Source of the DNA: Chloracidobacterium validum
GTDB taxonomy: Bacteria; Acidobacteriota; Blastocatellia; Chloracidobacteriales; Chloracidobacteriaceae
DNA: 64,000 bases
Direction of reading: 5' to 3'
Assembly (NCBI RefSeq): GCF_018304825.1
Contig: NZ_CP072648.1
Location: forward strand, 1,161,501 to 1,225,500
The position numbers were made by a program, and so were the translations under genes. Each line of letters starts with the position of its first letter. The stretch's first letter is position 1. Under the pieces are notes generated by a model. It saw only the letters and a program-made list of their open reading frames with translations. It searched no databases and was not told the DNA's origin. Below are positions 47,413 to 56,430 of this stretch, in pieces.

Positions 47413-49698
47413 TGCCTGGGCTGGATTCGTTTCAACAGTCGGTAAGTGGCCAACCGATGCAATGATGTCGCTGACTGTTTCGGCTACCGGTCGTTCATCA
47501 TCCACGATCAATATCCGCAGTTGACGTGGCGGTAACTGCGGTACTGATTCGACCACGAGTTCTTGCGCCAGTGAACGGGGCGTCAGGGGAAGGGTGAGAA
47601 AAAACGTTGTGCCCCGGCCAAGTTCGCTTTCGACCTCGATTCGCCCTCGGTGCCGGCTGATAATGTTATGTGAAACGCTCAGACCCAACCCCGTTCCTTT
47701 TCCCCCCTTGGTGGTATAGAAGGGGTCGAACAGCCGCTTCTTCGTTTCTTCGTTCATGCCAAGGCCGGTGTCGCGGACCACCAGTTTGGCCGACTCGTTT
47801 TGTTCATAAACATTGATGATGATTTCACCGCCATTGGGCATCGCATCCAGCGCATTGAAGACCAAATTCGTCACAACCTCGCGCAATTCGGTTGGATTGC
47901 CAAGAATATAGACTGGCGCTGGGGCTTGACAGGTAACGCGGACGAGTGTCCCACTGGTTCGCTCCATCCACTTCGGCTGGGTAGCCTCGATGGTTTGTTG
48001 CACGAGTTGGCTCAGATCAAGCCGTTCAAAGTCGGAGTCGTCCTGTCGAACACGGGCAAAGTCCTGGATGCGTTTGACGATGTTGGCTGCGTCTTTAGAG
48101 ACCGTATGGATGATGTCCAGCGAGCGAAGCAGGGTAGCATCCGTCACGTGGGTTTTGAGCAGGCTAATCCGCCCCTGGATAATGGTGAGCGCGTTATTGA
48201 AGTTGTGGGCCACGCCCGATGCCAGCTCCCCGAGCGCCCGCAGCCGTTCGGTTTGTTGCATCTGGAGGTGATGCTCCCGCTCTTGCTCGCGCAGTCGCTG
48301 GGTTTCAGCGAGTTGCTCCTGGAGTTGCCCGATGAGCCGTGAGTTGTGGAGGACAACCGTGGCATGATCAGTCAGTAACTCAAGAATTTCCACTTCTTCA
48401 GGCAGCGGGTCCGGGCCGTGCCGGTCCACGCTAAACGTGCCGAAAAGGCGGCCCTCAAGTGCCAAGGGGACAATAACAATAGTGCCTGGATGCCAGAGAC
48501 GCAGGGGCGACTCCGTATTGCGTCCGACGATAAACGAGTGGTCGCCAACCCGCCGGTGCACGCCGGAGATCCGCGCGCCAGGCGTGGTGGAAAAGCCGCC
48601 AACCTTGGTTCGTTGAGAGCTGAGAACATCCAGTTCGACGCGCTGGGCATCACTGAACGTTCCAGCAAAAGCGGCGATGAACGAATCATTGGCTGAAGTC
48701 AACGCTGGGTCGCGGAGGCAAAATATGGCCCGCTCCCAGCCCATATCGCAGGCCACTTCGCACATCCAACGAAGAATCTCTGAGACGCTGAGATAGCCAA
48801 TGTTCAGGCTGAGGTGATGTTTAACCTGATTGGCGACTTCAACGATACGGCGCAGCCGTTGCGACTCTTGCGTGAGGCGCTGGCGCAACCGGGTGTTGTT
48901 GATAGCAACGGCGACCTGCTCGGCCAGTGGTGTCACCAACTCAACGGTAGCATCACAGTAAGCCCCTACAGTTCGGCTGGTGAAGTTGAGTGTTCCAATG
49001 ACTTTGCTATCCAGGGTCAGCGGATGACAGAGCGTCGAGCGGTAGCCCTGCTCACTCCATTCGGCGTACGTGACAAAGCGTGTTTCTTGCCGAATGTCTG
49101 GCACGACAACCGGCTGCCCATGGCTGACGACCCAGGCGGTTACCGTCTTGTCACCAGGAACGATGGTGCCGGCCTGCACCGAACTGGAGCCATCCCCCTG
49201 AAGCGCGTAAACCTCGACTTCATTGGTATCGGGCTTGAAAAGCGTGATGCTCGTGCGGTCGAAGGGCAAGAACTGAATCACCTCGCGGGCTAACGTTTGA
49301 AAAATTTCCTCCATCGTGCGACCCGCGTGAATCGCACGGCTGACGGCGAGGAGCGAGGCCGTGGTTTGCGTTGGCTGGCAAGCTGGGGCATTTGGCGAGA
49401 TAACCAGCGCGATAAATTTTTCCTGATTGAGTTCGATTGGATAAAGCGTGGCGGTCGTTTCCGGGTCGAGGCTGACAATCTGTGGCAGGGTTGTTTCGCC
49501 ACGTGCCAGTGAATGAACATATGGCCGGAGCGATGCTGGAAGTTGAGGTAAGGACAATGCGCCAGACAGGTCAAAAGCGGTTTGCTCTGCTGAAGGCTCT
49601 GTGGTGCTGGACAGCGCCGTGGCCTGAAGCAGTTGACCGTTCGCATCGAAAAGGTAGTGTCCGGGCGCAAGTGACCCCGACTGCGCAGTAGAAGCCAT
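47149..49698 (-). CDS. Hybrid histidine kinase: two GAF domains, kinase core and C-terminal receiver
   Basis: 849 residues, no membrane segment. GAF domains at about 110-275 and 290-460 (PFDRTSITLFKP; FIVGRNTESP) are followed by a coiled coil (about 465-488) and a HisKA helix with His498 in SGVAHNFNNALT. The HATPase domain has NLVFNALDAMPNGG, DTGLGM and GTGLGLS. A receiver (about 730-845) has Asp777 in FTDLGMPDING and Lys in IPKPVD. HNFNN-type kinases often signal through intramolecular phosphotransfer. No separate regulator gene is adjacent. Its last 264 bases are overlapped by the convergent methyltransferase frame. Confidence 0.92.
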   Translation of the reverse strand: MASTAQSGSLAPGHYLFDANGQLLQATALSSTTEPSAEQTAFDLSGALSLPQLPASLRPYVHSLARGETTLPQIVSLDPETTATLYPIELNQEKFIALVISPNAPACQPTQTTASLLAVSRAIHAGRTMEEIFQTLAREVIQFLPFDRTSITLFKPDTNEVEVYALQGDGSSSVQAGTIVPGDKTVTAWVVSHGQPVVVPDIRQETRFVTYAEWSEQGYRSTLCHPLTLDSKVIGTLNFTSRTVGAYCDATVELVTPLAEQVAVAINNTRLRQRLTQESQRLRRIVEVANQVKHHLSLNIGYLSVSEILRWMCEVACDMGWERAIFCLRDPALTSANDSFIAAFAGTFSDAQRVELDVLSSQRTKVGGFSTTPGARISGVHRRVGDHSFIVGRNTESPLRLWHPGTIVIVPLALEGRLFGTFSVDRHGPDPLPEEVEILELLTDHATVVLHNSRLIGQLQEQLAETQRLREQEREHHLQMQQTERLRALGELASGVAHNFNNALTIIQGRISLLKTHVTDATLLRSLDIIHTVSKDAANIVKRIQDFARVRQDDSDFERLDLSQLVQQTIEATQPKWMERTSGTLVRVTCQAPAPVYILGNPTELREVVTNLVFNALDAMPNGGEIIINVYEQNESAKLVVRDTGLGMNEETKKRLFDPFYTTKGGKGTGLGLSVSHNIISRHRGRIEVESELGRGTTFFLTLPLTPRSLAQELVVESVPQLPPRQLRILIVDDERPVAETVSDIIASVGHLPTVETNPAQALQRLRTESFDALFTDLGMPDINGWQLIAEARAIVPGLSITLVTGWAARLHPRDLQAQRVRLIPKPVDIQIVERTLSEIVCELRATLH

Positions 49699-49840
49699 TG
49701 GTTGATTCCTTGGCTACATCGTTTGTTGAAGTCGTGCACGCTAAACCACCAGATGGCTTGGGGGAGGTGGTGGCGTTAGTGTTTTGGTAAATTCAGCCCC
49801 TGGTTGTCAAATGGTGGCGATGTTGCTAGCCGGTGTGACC

Positions 49841-50665
49841 TCACTTGGTCTGCGGGACATCTCCTGCGCAGCGAAATCCCAGGGTGAACGCAATTGTGCC
49901 CGGTGGCAGTCCGTAGCGGTGCGTGACCTTCAGGTACTCGGCGCGGTCATTCCATGAGCCGCCGCGCACGACGCGCCCGCGTCCAAAGTCGGGACCACGC
50001 GGGTTGCGTACGGCCCGGCCTACGTCATCCTCCGCGTCAAACCAGTCGGCGCACCACTCGGCAGCATTTCCGGCCAGGTCATAAAGTCCGAATGGGTTGG
50101 GTGGAAATGTCGCCACTGGGGTCGTTTGAATCCCACGCAGTGGCATGCGTCGGGGATTAACGATGACGTAGTCAAAGGTCGCCGCTCCAGGCAGAGCATC
50201 GCTGCCGGTTCCATACTGTGCCGCTGGTCGTCCGGCGCGTGCCGCAAACTCCCATTCGGTCTCGGTCGGCAGGCGCTTCCCGGCCCAGTGAGCATAGGCA
50301 GCGGCATCGTTCCAGGTCACCGCGACAACGGGGTGGCGGTCCCGGTCAGGTGTTGCGTAGAGCATCCAGCGTCCCTCGCTCTGATAGCCGGTTGCGGTGA
50401 CGAACCGCCGAAAATCAGCATTCGTCACCTCGGTTTGGTCAAGAAAAAATGGTGATACCGTCACCAAGTTACTGTGCGCCACATCGGGCTGACGAACAAA
50501 GGTGCCACCAGGAATGAACACCATGCCCGGCGGTGGCGCCGGGATGCGGTACGGTGGCTCAGGTGGGCGGACTTGGCAGCCAGTCAACCAAAACAGCAAA
50601 ACGGTCACCCATAGTCCGGTGCGGCGCAGGGCTACCTGTCTCCAAGCCTGGCTACGATGGAGCAT
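49841..50665 (-). CDS. SUMF1/FGE-like lipoprotein without the catalytic cysteines
   Basis: 274 residues. A lipoprotein signal ends in a lipobox LTGC (about 27-30). The FGE-sulfatase fold follows: GMVFIPGGTFV, TEVTNADFRRFV, VTWNDAAAYAHWAGKRLPTE, LAGNAAEWCADW, VVRGGSWNDRAEYL and LGFRCAGD. Formylglycine-generating enzymes need a Cys pair near the C-terminus; here the stretch between GGSW and LGFRC has none. It is therefore a surface or periplasmic FGE-like protein without expected oxidase activity. It is divergent from aceE. Confidence 0.82.
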   Translation of the reverse strand: MLHRSQAWRQVALRRTGLWVTVLLFWLTGCQVRPPEPPYRIPAPPPGMVFIPGGTFVRQPDVAHSNLVTVSPFFLDQTEVTNADFRRFVTATGYQSEGRWMLYATPDRDRHPVVAVTWNDAAAYAHWAGKRLPTETEWEFAARAGRPAAQYGTGSDALPGAATFDYVIVNPRRMPLRGIQTTPVATFPPNPFGLYDLAGNAAEWCADWFDAEDDVGRAVRNPRGPDFGRGRVVRGGSWNDRAEYLKVTHRYGLPPGTIAFTLGFRCAGDVPQTK

Positions 50666-50914
50666 TTCACAGTGTTACGTCGAGGCAGGTGTTGCGTTAC
50701 GGTGGATGATATACCACCTGGGCGGCACGTAAACTGTGCGCTGGGTCGCGCCACCCAACCCACCAACTGAGCTGGCTTGCGAACGAATGGCGGGTAGTCG
50801 GTGGCTTGCAGAACGATTGTATCTTGACGTACAAACAGTCTCACCCGCCTACGAGCTTACAAGGTGGCTTCCAGCGCAAGCCGGATCATGTCGTACGGAG
50901 GAGGTTCCCCGCCG

Positions 50915-53590
50915 ATGTACCTCGACGAGTTTAAGCAACAGTTGCCAGACGCCGATCCGCAGGAAACTGCCGAATGGCTCGAAGCTCTTGAGCAAGTGGT
51001 CAATCAAGAGGGTTCTGAGCGCGCCCAGTTTTTGCTGCGCAAATTGCTCAAGAAATCGCGCCTGATGCGGGTCGGACTGCCGGAGTTGGTGCAGACGCCC
51101 TACATCAACACCATTTCACCGGAGCAGGAGCCGCCATTTCCGGGTGACGAAGAGATGGAGTTGCGGATTCGGCGCATCGTGCGTTGGAACGCCGTCGCCA
51201 TGGTCGTGCGGGCAAATCACTACTACCCTGGCATTGGGGGGCACTTGGCAACCTATGCCTCGTCGGCCAGTCTGTACGAAGTCGGTTTCAACCACTTTTT
51301 CCAAGGGAAGGATGACGGACAAGCCGGCGATCACATCTTTTATCAGGGCCATGCCGCGCCGGGTATTTATGCCCGGGCTTTTTTGGAAGGACGCCTAACC
51401 ACCGAACACCTCGAACACTTCCGCCGCGAAGCACTTGGGCGGGGGCTGTCGAGTTACCCACATCCGCGGTTGATGCCGGATTTTTGGGAATTTCCGACCG
51501 TGTCAATGGGGTTGGGTCCGATCAATGCCATTTATCAAGCGCGCTTCAATCGCTATCTGCACAACCGGGGCATCGTTGACACCTCCCGGTCGCGAGTCTG
51601 GGCTTTTTTAGGCGATGGTGAGACAGACGAGCCGGAATCACTGGGGGCGCTCCATCTAGCGGCACGGGAAAGCCTCGACAACCTCACCTTCGTTATCAAC
51701 TGCAACCTGCAACGGCTTGATGGTCCGGTGCGTGGCAACGGCAAGATTATCCAGGAACTGGAGGCCGTGTTCCGGGGGGCTGGGTGGAACGTCATCAAGG
51801 TGATTTGGAGTCGGCGGTGGGACCCACTGCTGGCTAAGGACACCGAAGGGGCGCTGCTGCACATCATGAACACGACCCTCGACGGCGAGTTTCAGAAGTA
51901 TTCTGTCGAGACCGGCGCTTACATCCGACGGCACTTTTTCGGCAAGGACCCACGGGCGCTGGCCCTGGTTGAGCATATGTCCGATCGTGACCTGGAGCGC
52001 CTCCGTCGTGGCGGTCACGATCACTTGAAGATTTATGCTGCCTACAAGGCCGCCATTGAACATCAGGGGCAGCCGACCGTCATTCTCGTCAAGACGGTCA
52101 AGGGCTGGATGCTGGGAGAAAGCGCGACCGGACGCAATGCCACGCACCAACTCAAGAAGCTCACTGAATCAGAACTCAAGAAATTCCGTGACTTGATGGC
52201 ACTGCCGATTCCGGATGCCCAGGTTGGCGATGCGCCCTACTACCATCCCGGCGAGAAGTCACCTGAAGTTGAGTACTTACGCGAGCGGCGGCGGCAACTT
52301 GGGGGCGATCTCCCAAAGCGCGTCGTGCGGTCAAAACCGCTGACCTTGCCGGAAGCCGATCTCTACACGGAGTTTACCGTTGCCAACCAGCAGCCGGTTT
52401 CGACGACGATGGCCATCGTTCGTCTCTTGCGCAAGTTGCTCGATGACAAGCACATCGGACGCCGCATCGTGCCCATTATTCCAGATGAGGCACGGACTTT
52501 CGGCATGGATTTCCTCTTCAAAAAAGTCGGCATCTACGCCGCCAAGGGCCAGCTCTACGATCCGGTGGACTCCGATTTGCTCTTTAGTTACCGCGAGGCC
52601 AAAGACGGGCAGCTTCTCGAAGAAGGCATTACGGAAGCGGGCGCCATGGGGTCGTTTACGGCCGCCAGCACGGCCTATGCCACCCATGGCGAGCCGATGA
52701 TTCCGTTTTACATGTTCTACTCGATGTTTGGTTTTCAGCGAACCGGCGATCAGGCCTGGGCGGTTGGTGACGCGCGCGGCCGGGGCTTTCTAATCGGCGC
52801 GACGGCCGGGCGCACTACCCTCAACGGAGAAGGTCTCCAGCACCAGGACGGTCATAGCCACATTCTGGCTTCGACCGTTCCGTGCTGCGCGCAGTACGAT
52901 CCGGCGTTTCACTTTGAAATTGCTTGCATCGTGCGCGATGGGCTGCGGCGGATGTACGAGCGCGAAGAAGACGTTTTTTATTACATCACCGTTCACAATG
53001 AAAACTACGCCATGCCGGCCATGCCACGCGGCGTTGAGGATGGCATTTTGCGTGGACTCTATCTGTTCAAGCCCTGCCTTGATGCCAAGCGGCATACTGT
53101 GCAGCTTTTCGGGAGCGGGGCAATCATGATGCAGGCGCTGGAGGCGCAACGCATCCTGTCTGAGCGCTATGATGTTGCGGCGGATGTCTGGTCGGCGACC
53201 AGCTATCGCGCCCTCCGTGATGACGCCTTGGCAGTCGAGGCGTGGAATCTGGACAATCCGCTGGAAGCGCCCCGGATACCCTACATTCAGAAGGTTTTGG
53301 CTAATGCGCAAGGCCCAATCATTGCCGTCAGTGACTATGTGAAAGCCTGGCCGGATAGCGTTTCCCGGTGGATCAAGCAGCCATTCATCGCGCTGGGAAC
53401 GGACGGCTTCGGAATGAGTGATACCCGCGAGCAGTTGCGCCGTCATTTCAAGGTAGATGCCGCATCCATTGTTTATACGGCGCTTTACAAGCTGGCTGAA
53501 ATGGGACGGCTCGGCTTTGATGAAGTCGCGCGCGCCAAGGCCGAACTCTACGGGGATGCCGTGGTTTCCGAACCGGTCGCCAGCCACTAG
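50915..53590 (+). CDS. aceE: Pyruvate dehydrogenase E1 component, homodimeric type
   Basis: 891 residues from the ATG at 50915, preceded by GGAGGAGG at 10 bases. In-frame starts at 50864 and 50888 lie before that ribosome-binding site. E. coli AceE has 887 residues. The enzyme decarboxylates pyruvate with TPP and acetylates the E2 lipoyl group. Visible are ANHYYPGIGGHLATYASSA, the TPP motif GDGETDEPES...NCNLQRLDGPV, GKDPRALALV and, in the second half, IIPDEARTFGMDFLF and LNGEGLQHQDGHSH. No E2 or E3 gene follows in the window. Confidence 0.96.
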   Translation: MYLDEFKQQLPDADPQETAEWLEALEQVVNQEGSERAQFLLRKLLKKSRLMRVGLPELVQTPYINTISPEQEPPFPGDEEMELRIRRIVRWNAVAMVVRANHYYPGIGGHLATYASSASLYEVGFNHFFQGKDDGQAGDHIFYQGHAAPGIYARAFLEGRLTTEHLEHFRREALGRGLSSYPHPRLMPDFWEFPTVSMGLGPINAIYQARFNRYLHNRGIVDTSRSRVWAFLGDGETDEPESLGALHLAARESLDNLTFVINCNLQRLDGPVRGNGKIIQELEAVFRGAGWNVIKVIWSRRWDPLLAKDTEGALLHIMNTTLDGEFQKYSVETGAYIRRHFFGKDPRALALVEHMSDRDLERLRRGGHDHLKIYAAYKAAIEHQGQPTVILVKTVKGWMLGESATGRNATHQLKKLTESELKKFRDLMALPIPDAQVGDAPYYHPGEKSPEVEYLRERRRQLGGDLPKRVVRSKPLTLPEADLYTEFTVANQQPVSTTMAIVRLLRKLLDDKHIGRRIVPIIPDEARTFGMDFLFKKVGIYAAKGQLYDPVDSDLLFSYREAKDGQLLEEGITEAGAMGSFTAASTAYATHGEPMIPFYMFYSMFGFQRTGDQAWAVGDARGRGFLIGATAGRTTLNGEGLQHQDGHSHILASTVPCCAQYDPAFHFEIACIVRDGLRRMYEREEDVFYYITVHNENYAMPAMPRGVEDGILRGLYLFKPCLDAKRHTVQLFGSGAIMMQALEAQRILSERYDVAADVWSATSYRALRDDALAVEAWNLDNPLEAPRIPYIQKVLANAQGPIIAVSDYVKAWPDSVSRWIKQPFIALGTDGFGMSDTREQLRRHFKVDAASIVYTALYKLAEMGRLGFDEVARAKAELYGDAVVSEPVASH

Positions 53591-53598
53591 CATGTTCG

Positions 53599-54621
53599 GT
53601 GAGTGGACTAGCCTTTCCCCCGACCCAGCTCGATGTGGTTCAGGTTCACCGCTGGGCGCTTGCCTTGCGCCGGGCAGCCGAGCTGTTTCGGTCCGGGCGC
53701 TTTGCCGAGCTTTATTTTGGTCCGGCTGAACAGCTCGACGCCGACCGGTTTCCCGGTTTTCGTCCGGCGGTGCTCTACTGGGTCGCCACTGCGGAGCGTG
53801 AGCGTCTGACCTACGGGCTGGCGTTGGCGGAAGCCGGGCTGACGCTGGCCGACTTGCCGACCGTCGAGCCGCGCGTCGAGTGTCATCAGTCCGATTTTCT
53901 CAAGGACTGCCAGCAGCTTTGGGCTGCCCTCGCTTCAGAACTGCCCTTTGAACTGTCGCTCGATGAAGCCGCGCTCGCCGGCGTCACGGGCCTGCCCGAA
54001 GATTGGCTGACACGATTCAATGTGGCGACGGATTGGGCGCGCCGGCAGCCAGCGGCGCAAGCCACCTGGGCAGCCTGGAGTGACTTGGCGCTGGTGGCAC
54101 GGACGGCACAGAGCATGGAGACCATTCGGGCGGCACTCGTGCTGGCCGAACTCGACCTGCGAACCGATCTGTCTGCGCTCATCACGCGCATCAGCGCCGA
54201 TTTCGGACGCCGTCTCAACGAGTTTTTCTTTGCGCAAGTGCTTGGCGGCATTGCGGACGAGCCTCGCGCCACGGGCGAGCGCTTGGGACGCAACGGTGTC
54301 TTTGCCGAGCACGACCTTTCAAAGACGCATGTCCAGCCCCTTGCCGGCTTGCTGACCTTGGTTGGCGCCTGGCTGGGTGGTCCACCGCTCACCATTGAAA
54401 CCACCATTCGGACGTGCTCTTTTCAAACGCAGACCCGGGTTGTTTTGACGGCCGAAGGACGTGAGCCGGGGCTAGGACGGCATCTCTGCAGGCTCTGCGC
54501 CGCTTTTGACCAAGCAACGCTCGACGCCGTCCTCCCAAGGTTGCTCAACCCCCGAAGCCGATTGCATGCCAGCCTAGGTCGTGGTGATCCGGCCTGTCGG
54601 TTTAGCGCCGAGCTTGGCTAG
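53599..54621 (+). CDS. Hypothetical protein, Cys-containing C-terminal domain
   Basis: 340 residues from a GTG at 53599, only 8 bases after aceE, which suggests co-transcription. It has no signal peptide or membrane segments. The N-terminal 220 residues are helical and Ala/Leu-rich. The C-terminal part (about 225-335) has strands (TIETTIRTCSFQTQ, RVVLTAEG) and a Cys-rich pattern, HLCRLCAAFDQATL, then LGRGDPACRF. A C-terminal domain with this look occurs in V4R or amino-thiazoline-hydrolase-like proteins, but I cannot support a family. Function unknown. Confidence 0.65.
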   Translation: MSGLAFPPTQLDVVQVHRWALALRRAAELFRSGRFAELYFGPAEQLDADRFPGFRPAVLYWVATAERERLTYGLALAEAGLTLADLPTVEPRVECHQSDFLKDCQQLWAALASELPFELSLDEAALAGVTGLPEDWLTRFNVATDWARRQPAAQATWAAWSDLALVARTAQSMETIRAALVLAELDLRTDLSALITRISADFGRRLNEFFFAQVLGGIADEPRATGERLGRNGVFAEHDLSKTHVQPLAGLLTLVGAWLGGPPLTIETTIRTCSFQTQTRVVLTAEGREPGLGRHLCRLCAAFDQATLDAVLPRLLNPRSRLHASLGRGDPACRFSAELG

Positions 54622-54753
54622 CGAATCACTTGCCGCGTTCAATCGCGGCGCAGTGTGGGTCGCTGGGTGCGTTGGCGTTCGTGTCAACGTAAGGCACAGG
54701 ACGAAACAATTGAAAACGCCAAGGTAGCCAACTTCGTGCCTGAGGAGGTGCTT

Positions 54754-55725
54754 GTGACGCCAACCACTGACCACGACCGCCTGTTCAAGGAACTCTTCAC
54801 GCTATTCTTTCCCGACTTCCTTGACCTGTTCGCCCCCGATGCGGCCGCCCGGGTGGATAAAGCCTCGCTGGTGTTTCTCGACAAGGAACTCTTCACCGAT
54901 GTCACGCGCGGCGAACGTCGCCAGGCAGATTTGGTCGTCAAAGGTCGCCTGCGTGACCAGGACGCCTGCTTCCTCGTTCACATCGAAACCCAGGCGACAC
55001 GGCAGGCGGACTTTGCCGAGCGGATGTTTTTGTATGGGGCGCGGCTGTATGAAAAACACCGGCTACCGCTCTACCCGGTAGCGGTGTTGTCCTATGATGC
55101 ACCACGTGCGCCTGAACCGGACGCCTTTGAGCTGTGGTGCGGTGCATGGCTGCCATTGCGGTATGCCTTTCGGGTGGTACAGTTGAACCGGTTGAACTGG
55201 CGTGACTTCGTGAACCGTCCGAATCCGGTGGCGAGCGCGTTGATGGCGAAGATGGGAATGCGTCAGGGGGAGCGGGTTCGGGTCAAGGTGGAGTGTTTGC
55301 GGATGTTGGCGGGCTTGCGGCTAGACAAGGCGCGGACGCAGGTCGTGTCGGGTTTCGTGGATACATACTTGCGATTGAACGAAGTGGAGCAGGCGGCGTT
55401 TATGGAGGAAGCAGCGCAGCTTGAGCCGGAAGCGCGGGAGGGCGTCATGCAGATTGTAACGAGTTGGATGGAAGAAGGTCTCCAACAGGGTCTCCAACAG
55501 GGTCTCCAACAGGGTCTCCAGCAAGGTCTCCAGCAGGGGGAGCAAGTTGGGGAGGCAAAGGTCGTCCTGCGATTGTTGCGGCGGCGCTTTGGGGCGGCCG
55601 TCGAAGCCGAAACGGAGCGTATCCGGGCGTTGCCGACGACACGGTTAGAGCAACTGGCCGACGACTTGCTGGACTTCACCCAACTTGAAGACTTGACCAA
55701 CTGGTTGGATGCCAAAGCTGGGTAG
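54754..55725 (+). CDS. Rpn-family PD-(D/E)XK nuclease-like protein (recombination-promoting/'putative transposase' family)
   Basis: 323 residues from a GTG at 54754, with GAGGAGG just upstream. DHDRLFKELF at the N-terminus and the nuclease core Asp59 (RQADLVVKG) with Glu78-Thr-Gln80 (VHIETQ) fit the Rpn/PD-(D/E)XK family. Rpn proteins can nick DNA and are not transposases in the IS sense. The C-terminal region has five GLQQ repeats (residues about 242-261) encoded by a 12-bp tandem repeat, followed by a helical end typical of DUF4351-like tails. The gene stands alone after the hypothetical gene and is intact. Confidence 0.8.
   Translation: MTPTTDHDRLFKELFTLFFPDFLDLFAPDAAARVDKASLVFLDKELFTDVTRGERRQADLVVKGRLRDQDACFLVHIETQATRQADFAERMFLYGARLYEKHRLPLYPVAVLSYDAPRAPEPDAFELWCGAWLPLRYAFRVVQLNRLNWRDFVNRPNPVASALMAKMGMRQGERVRVKVECLRMLAGLRLDKARTQVVSGFVDTYLRLNEVEQAAFMEEAAQLEPEAREGVMQIVTSWMEEGLQQGLQQGLQQGLQQGLQQGEQVGEAKVVLRLLRRRFGAAVEAETERIRALPTTRLEQLADDLLDFTQLEDLTNWLDAKAG
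55477..55536 (+). repeat. 12-bp tandem coding repeat, five copies
   Basis: GGTCTCCAACAG occurs three times exactly (55477-55512). Two variants follow, GGTCTCCAGCAA and GGTCTCCAGCAG (55513-55536). Each encodes Gly-Leu-Gln-Gln. The period is a multiple of three, so copy-number slippage keeps the frame. Confidence 0.92.
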
Positions 55726-55813
55726 GCGGATTCGAGAAGCGCTCGGTTGCCTTGCGCTTTGCCACCGTTCATGAGTCCCGCCGGTCTTGGCGTCATCGGT
55801 CACGGGATTGCTC

Positions 55814-56404
55814 TTACAGCCGGCCTTTCGTCGAGGGAATGTCAGAGCGTCCGCTCAGGCGCCGCGTTGCTGTCCCAAGGGCGCGGGCAGCGGCTTTGAA
55901 GGTGGCTTCCAGAATGTGGTGCTGGTTGCGCCCGTAAAGAACGGCAATGTGTAAGGTGAGGCTGGCACTGAAGGCCACCGAGCGCCAAAAATGCTCGGCC
56001 ATTTCGACGGCAAACATGCCGATTCGTTCGCGTGGGTTGGCCACGTCGTACACCAGATAAGGTCGGCCAGAAATATCCACAACTGCGCGCGCCAGGGTCT
56101 CATCCAGTGGGGCGTAGGCGTCACCAAATCGAGCGATGCCCGCTTTGTCCCCAAGGGCCTGCGTCAATGCCTGCCCAAGCGTGATACCGACATCTTCGAC
56201 GGTATGGTGCTCGTCAATGTCGAGGTCGCCATCGCAGTGAATATCCAAGTCGATGTCGCTGTGCTTGGCAAGCTGCGCCAGCATGTGGTCAAAAAAGCCA
56301 ATGCCGGTTGTGATCCGGGAAATCCCGGTGCCATCCAAGTCAAGCGTGACAATCACGTTCGTTTCATTGGTGCGTCGCGTGAGCGACGCCGTGCGGTGCG
56401 TCAT
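55814..56404 (-). CDS. hisB: Imidazoleglycerol-phosphate dehydratase
   Basis: 196 residues from the ATG at 56404, giving MTHRTASLTRRTNETNV. An in-frame upstream start at 56464 overlaps the M1 peptidase region. The enzyme carries out the sixth step of histidine synthesis. Both metal-binding halves of the duplicated fold are present: FFDHMLAQLAKHS and DEHHTVEDVGI in the first, and EHFWRS and NQHHILEATFKA in the second. It lacks the phosphatase domain of the enterobacterial bifunctional enzyme. No other his gene is nearby. Confidence 0.95.
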   Translation of the reverse strand: MTHRTASLTRRTNETNVIVTLDLDGTGISRITTGIGFFDHMLAQLAKHSDIDLDIHCDGDLDIDEHHTVEDVGITLGQALTQALGDKAGIARFGDAYAPLDETLARAVVDISGRPYLVYDVANPRERIGMFAVEMAEHFWRSVAFSASLTLHIAVLYGRNQHHILEATFKAAARALGTATRRLSGRSDIPSTKGRL

Positions 56405-56430
56405 GGTCGTTACTGTCAAATCCTGAGTCG

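Noticed and set aside
49744-49771. ACCACC/GGTGGT hairpin after the SUMF1-like gene
   Set aside because: The stem is only six pairs with no T-run, too weak to call a terminator.
55477-55536. CRISPR-like repeat
   Set aside because: The repeats are 12 bp, contiguous, without spacers, and encode GLQQ inside an ORF.
54754-55725. Insertion sequence or transposase
   Set aside because: The family is often labelled 'putative transposase', but there are no inverted repeats, target duplications or DDE residues; the motif is PD-(D/E)XK.
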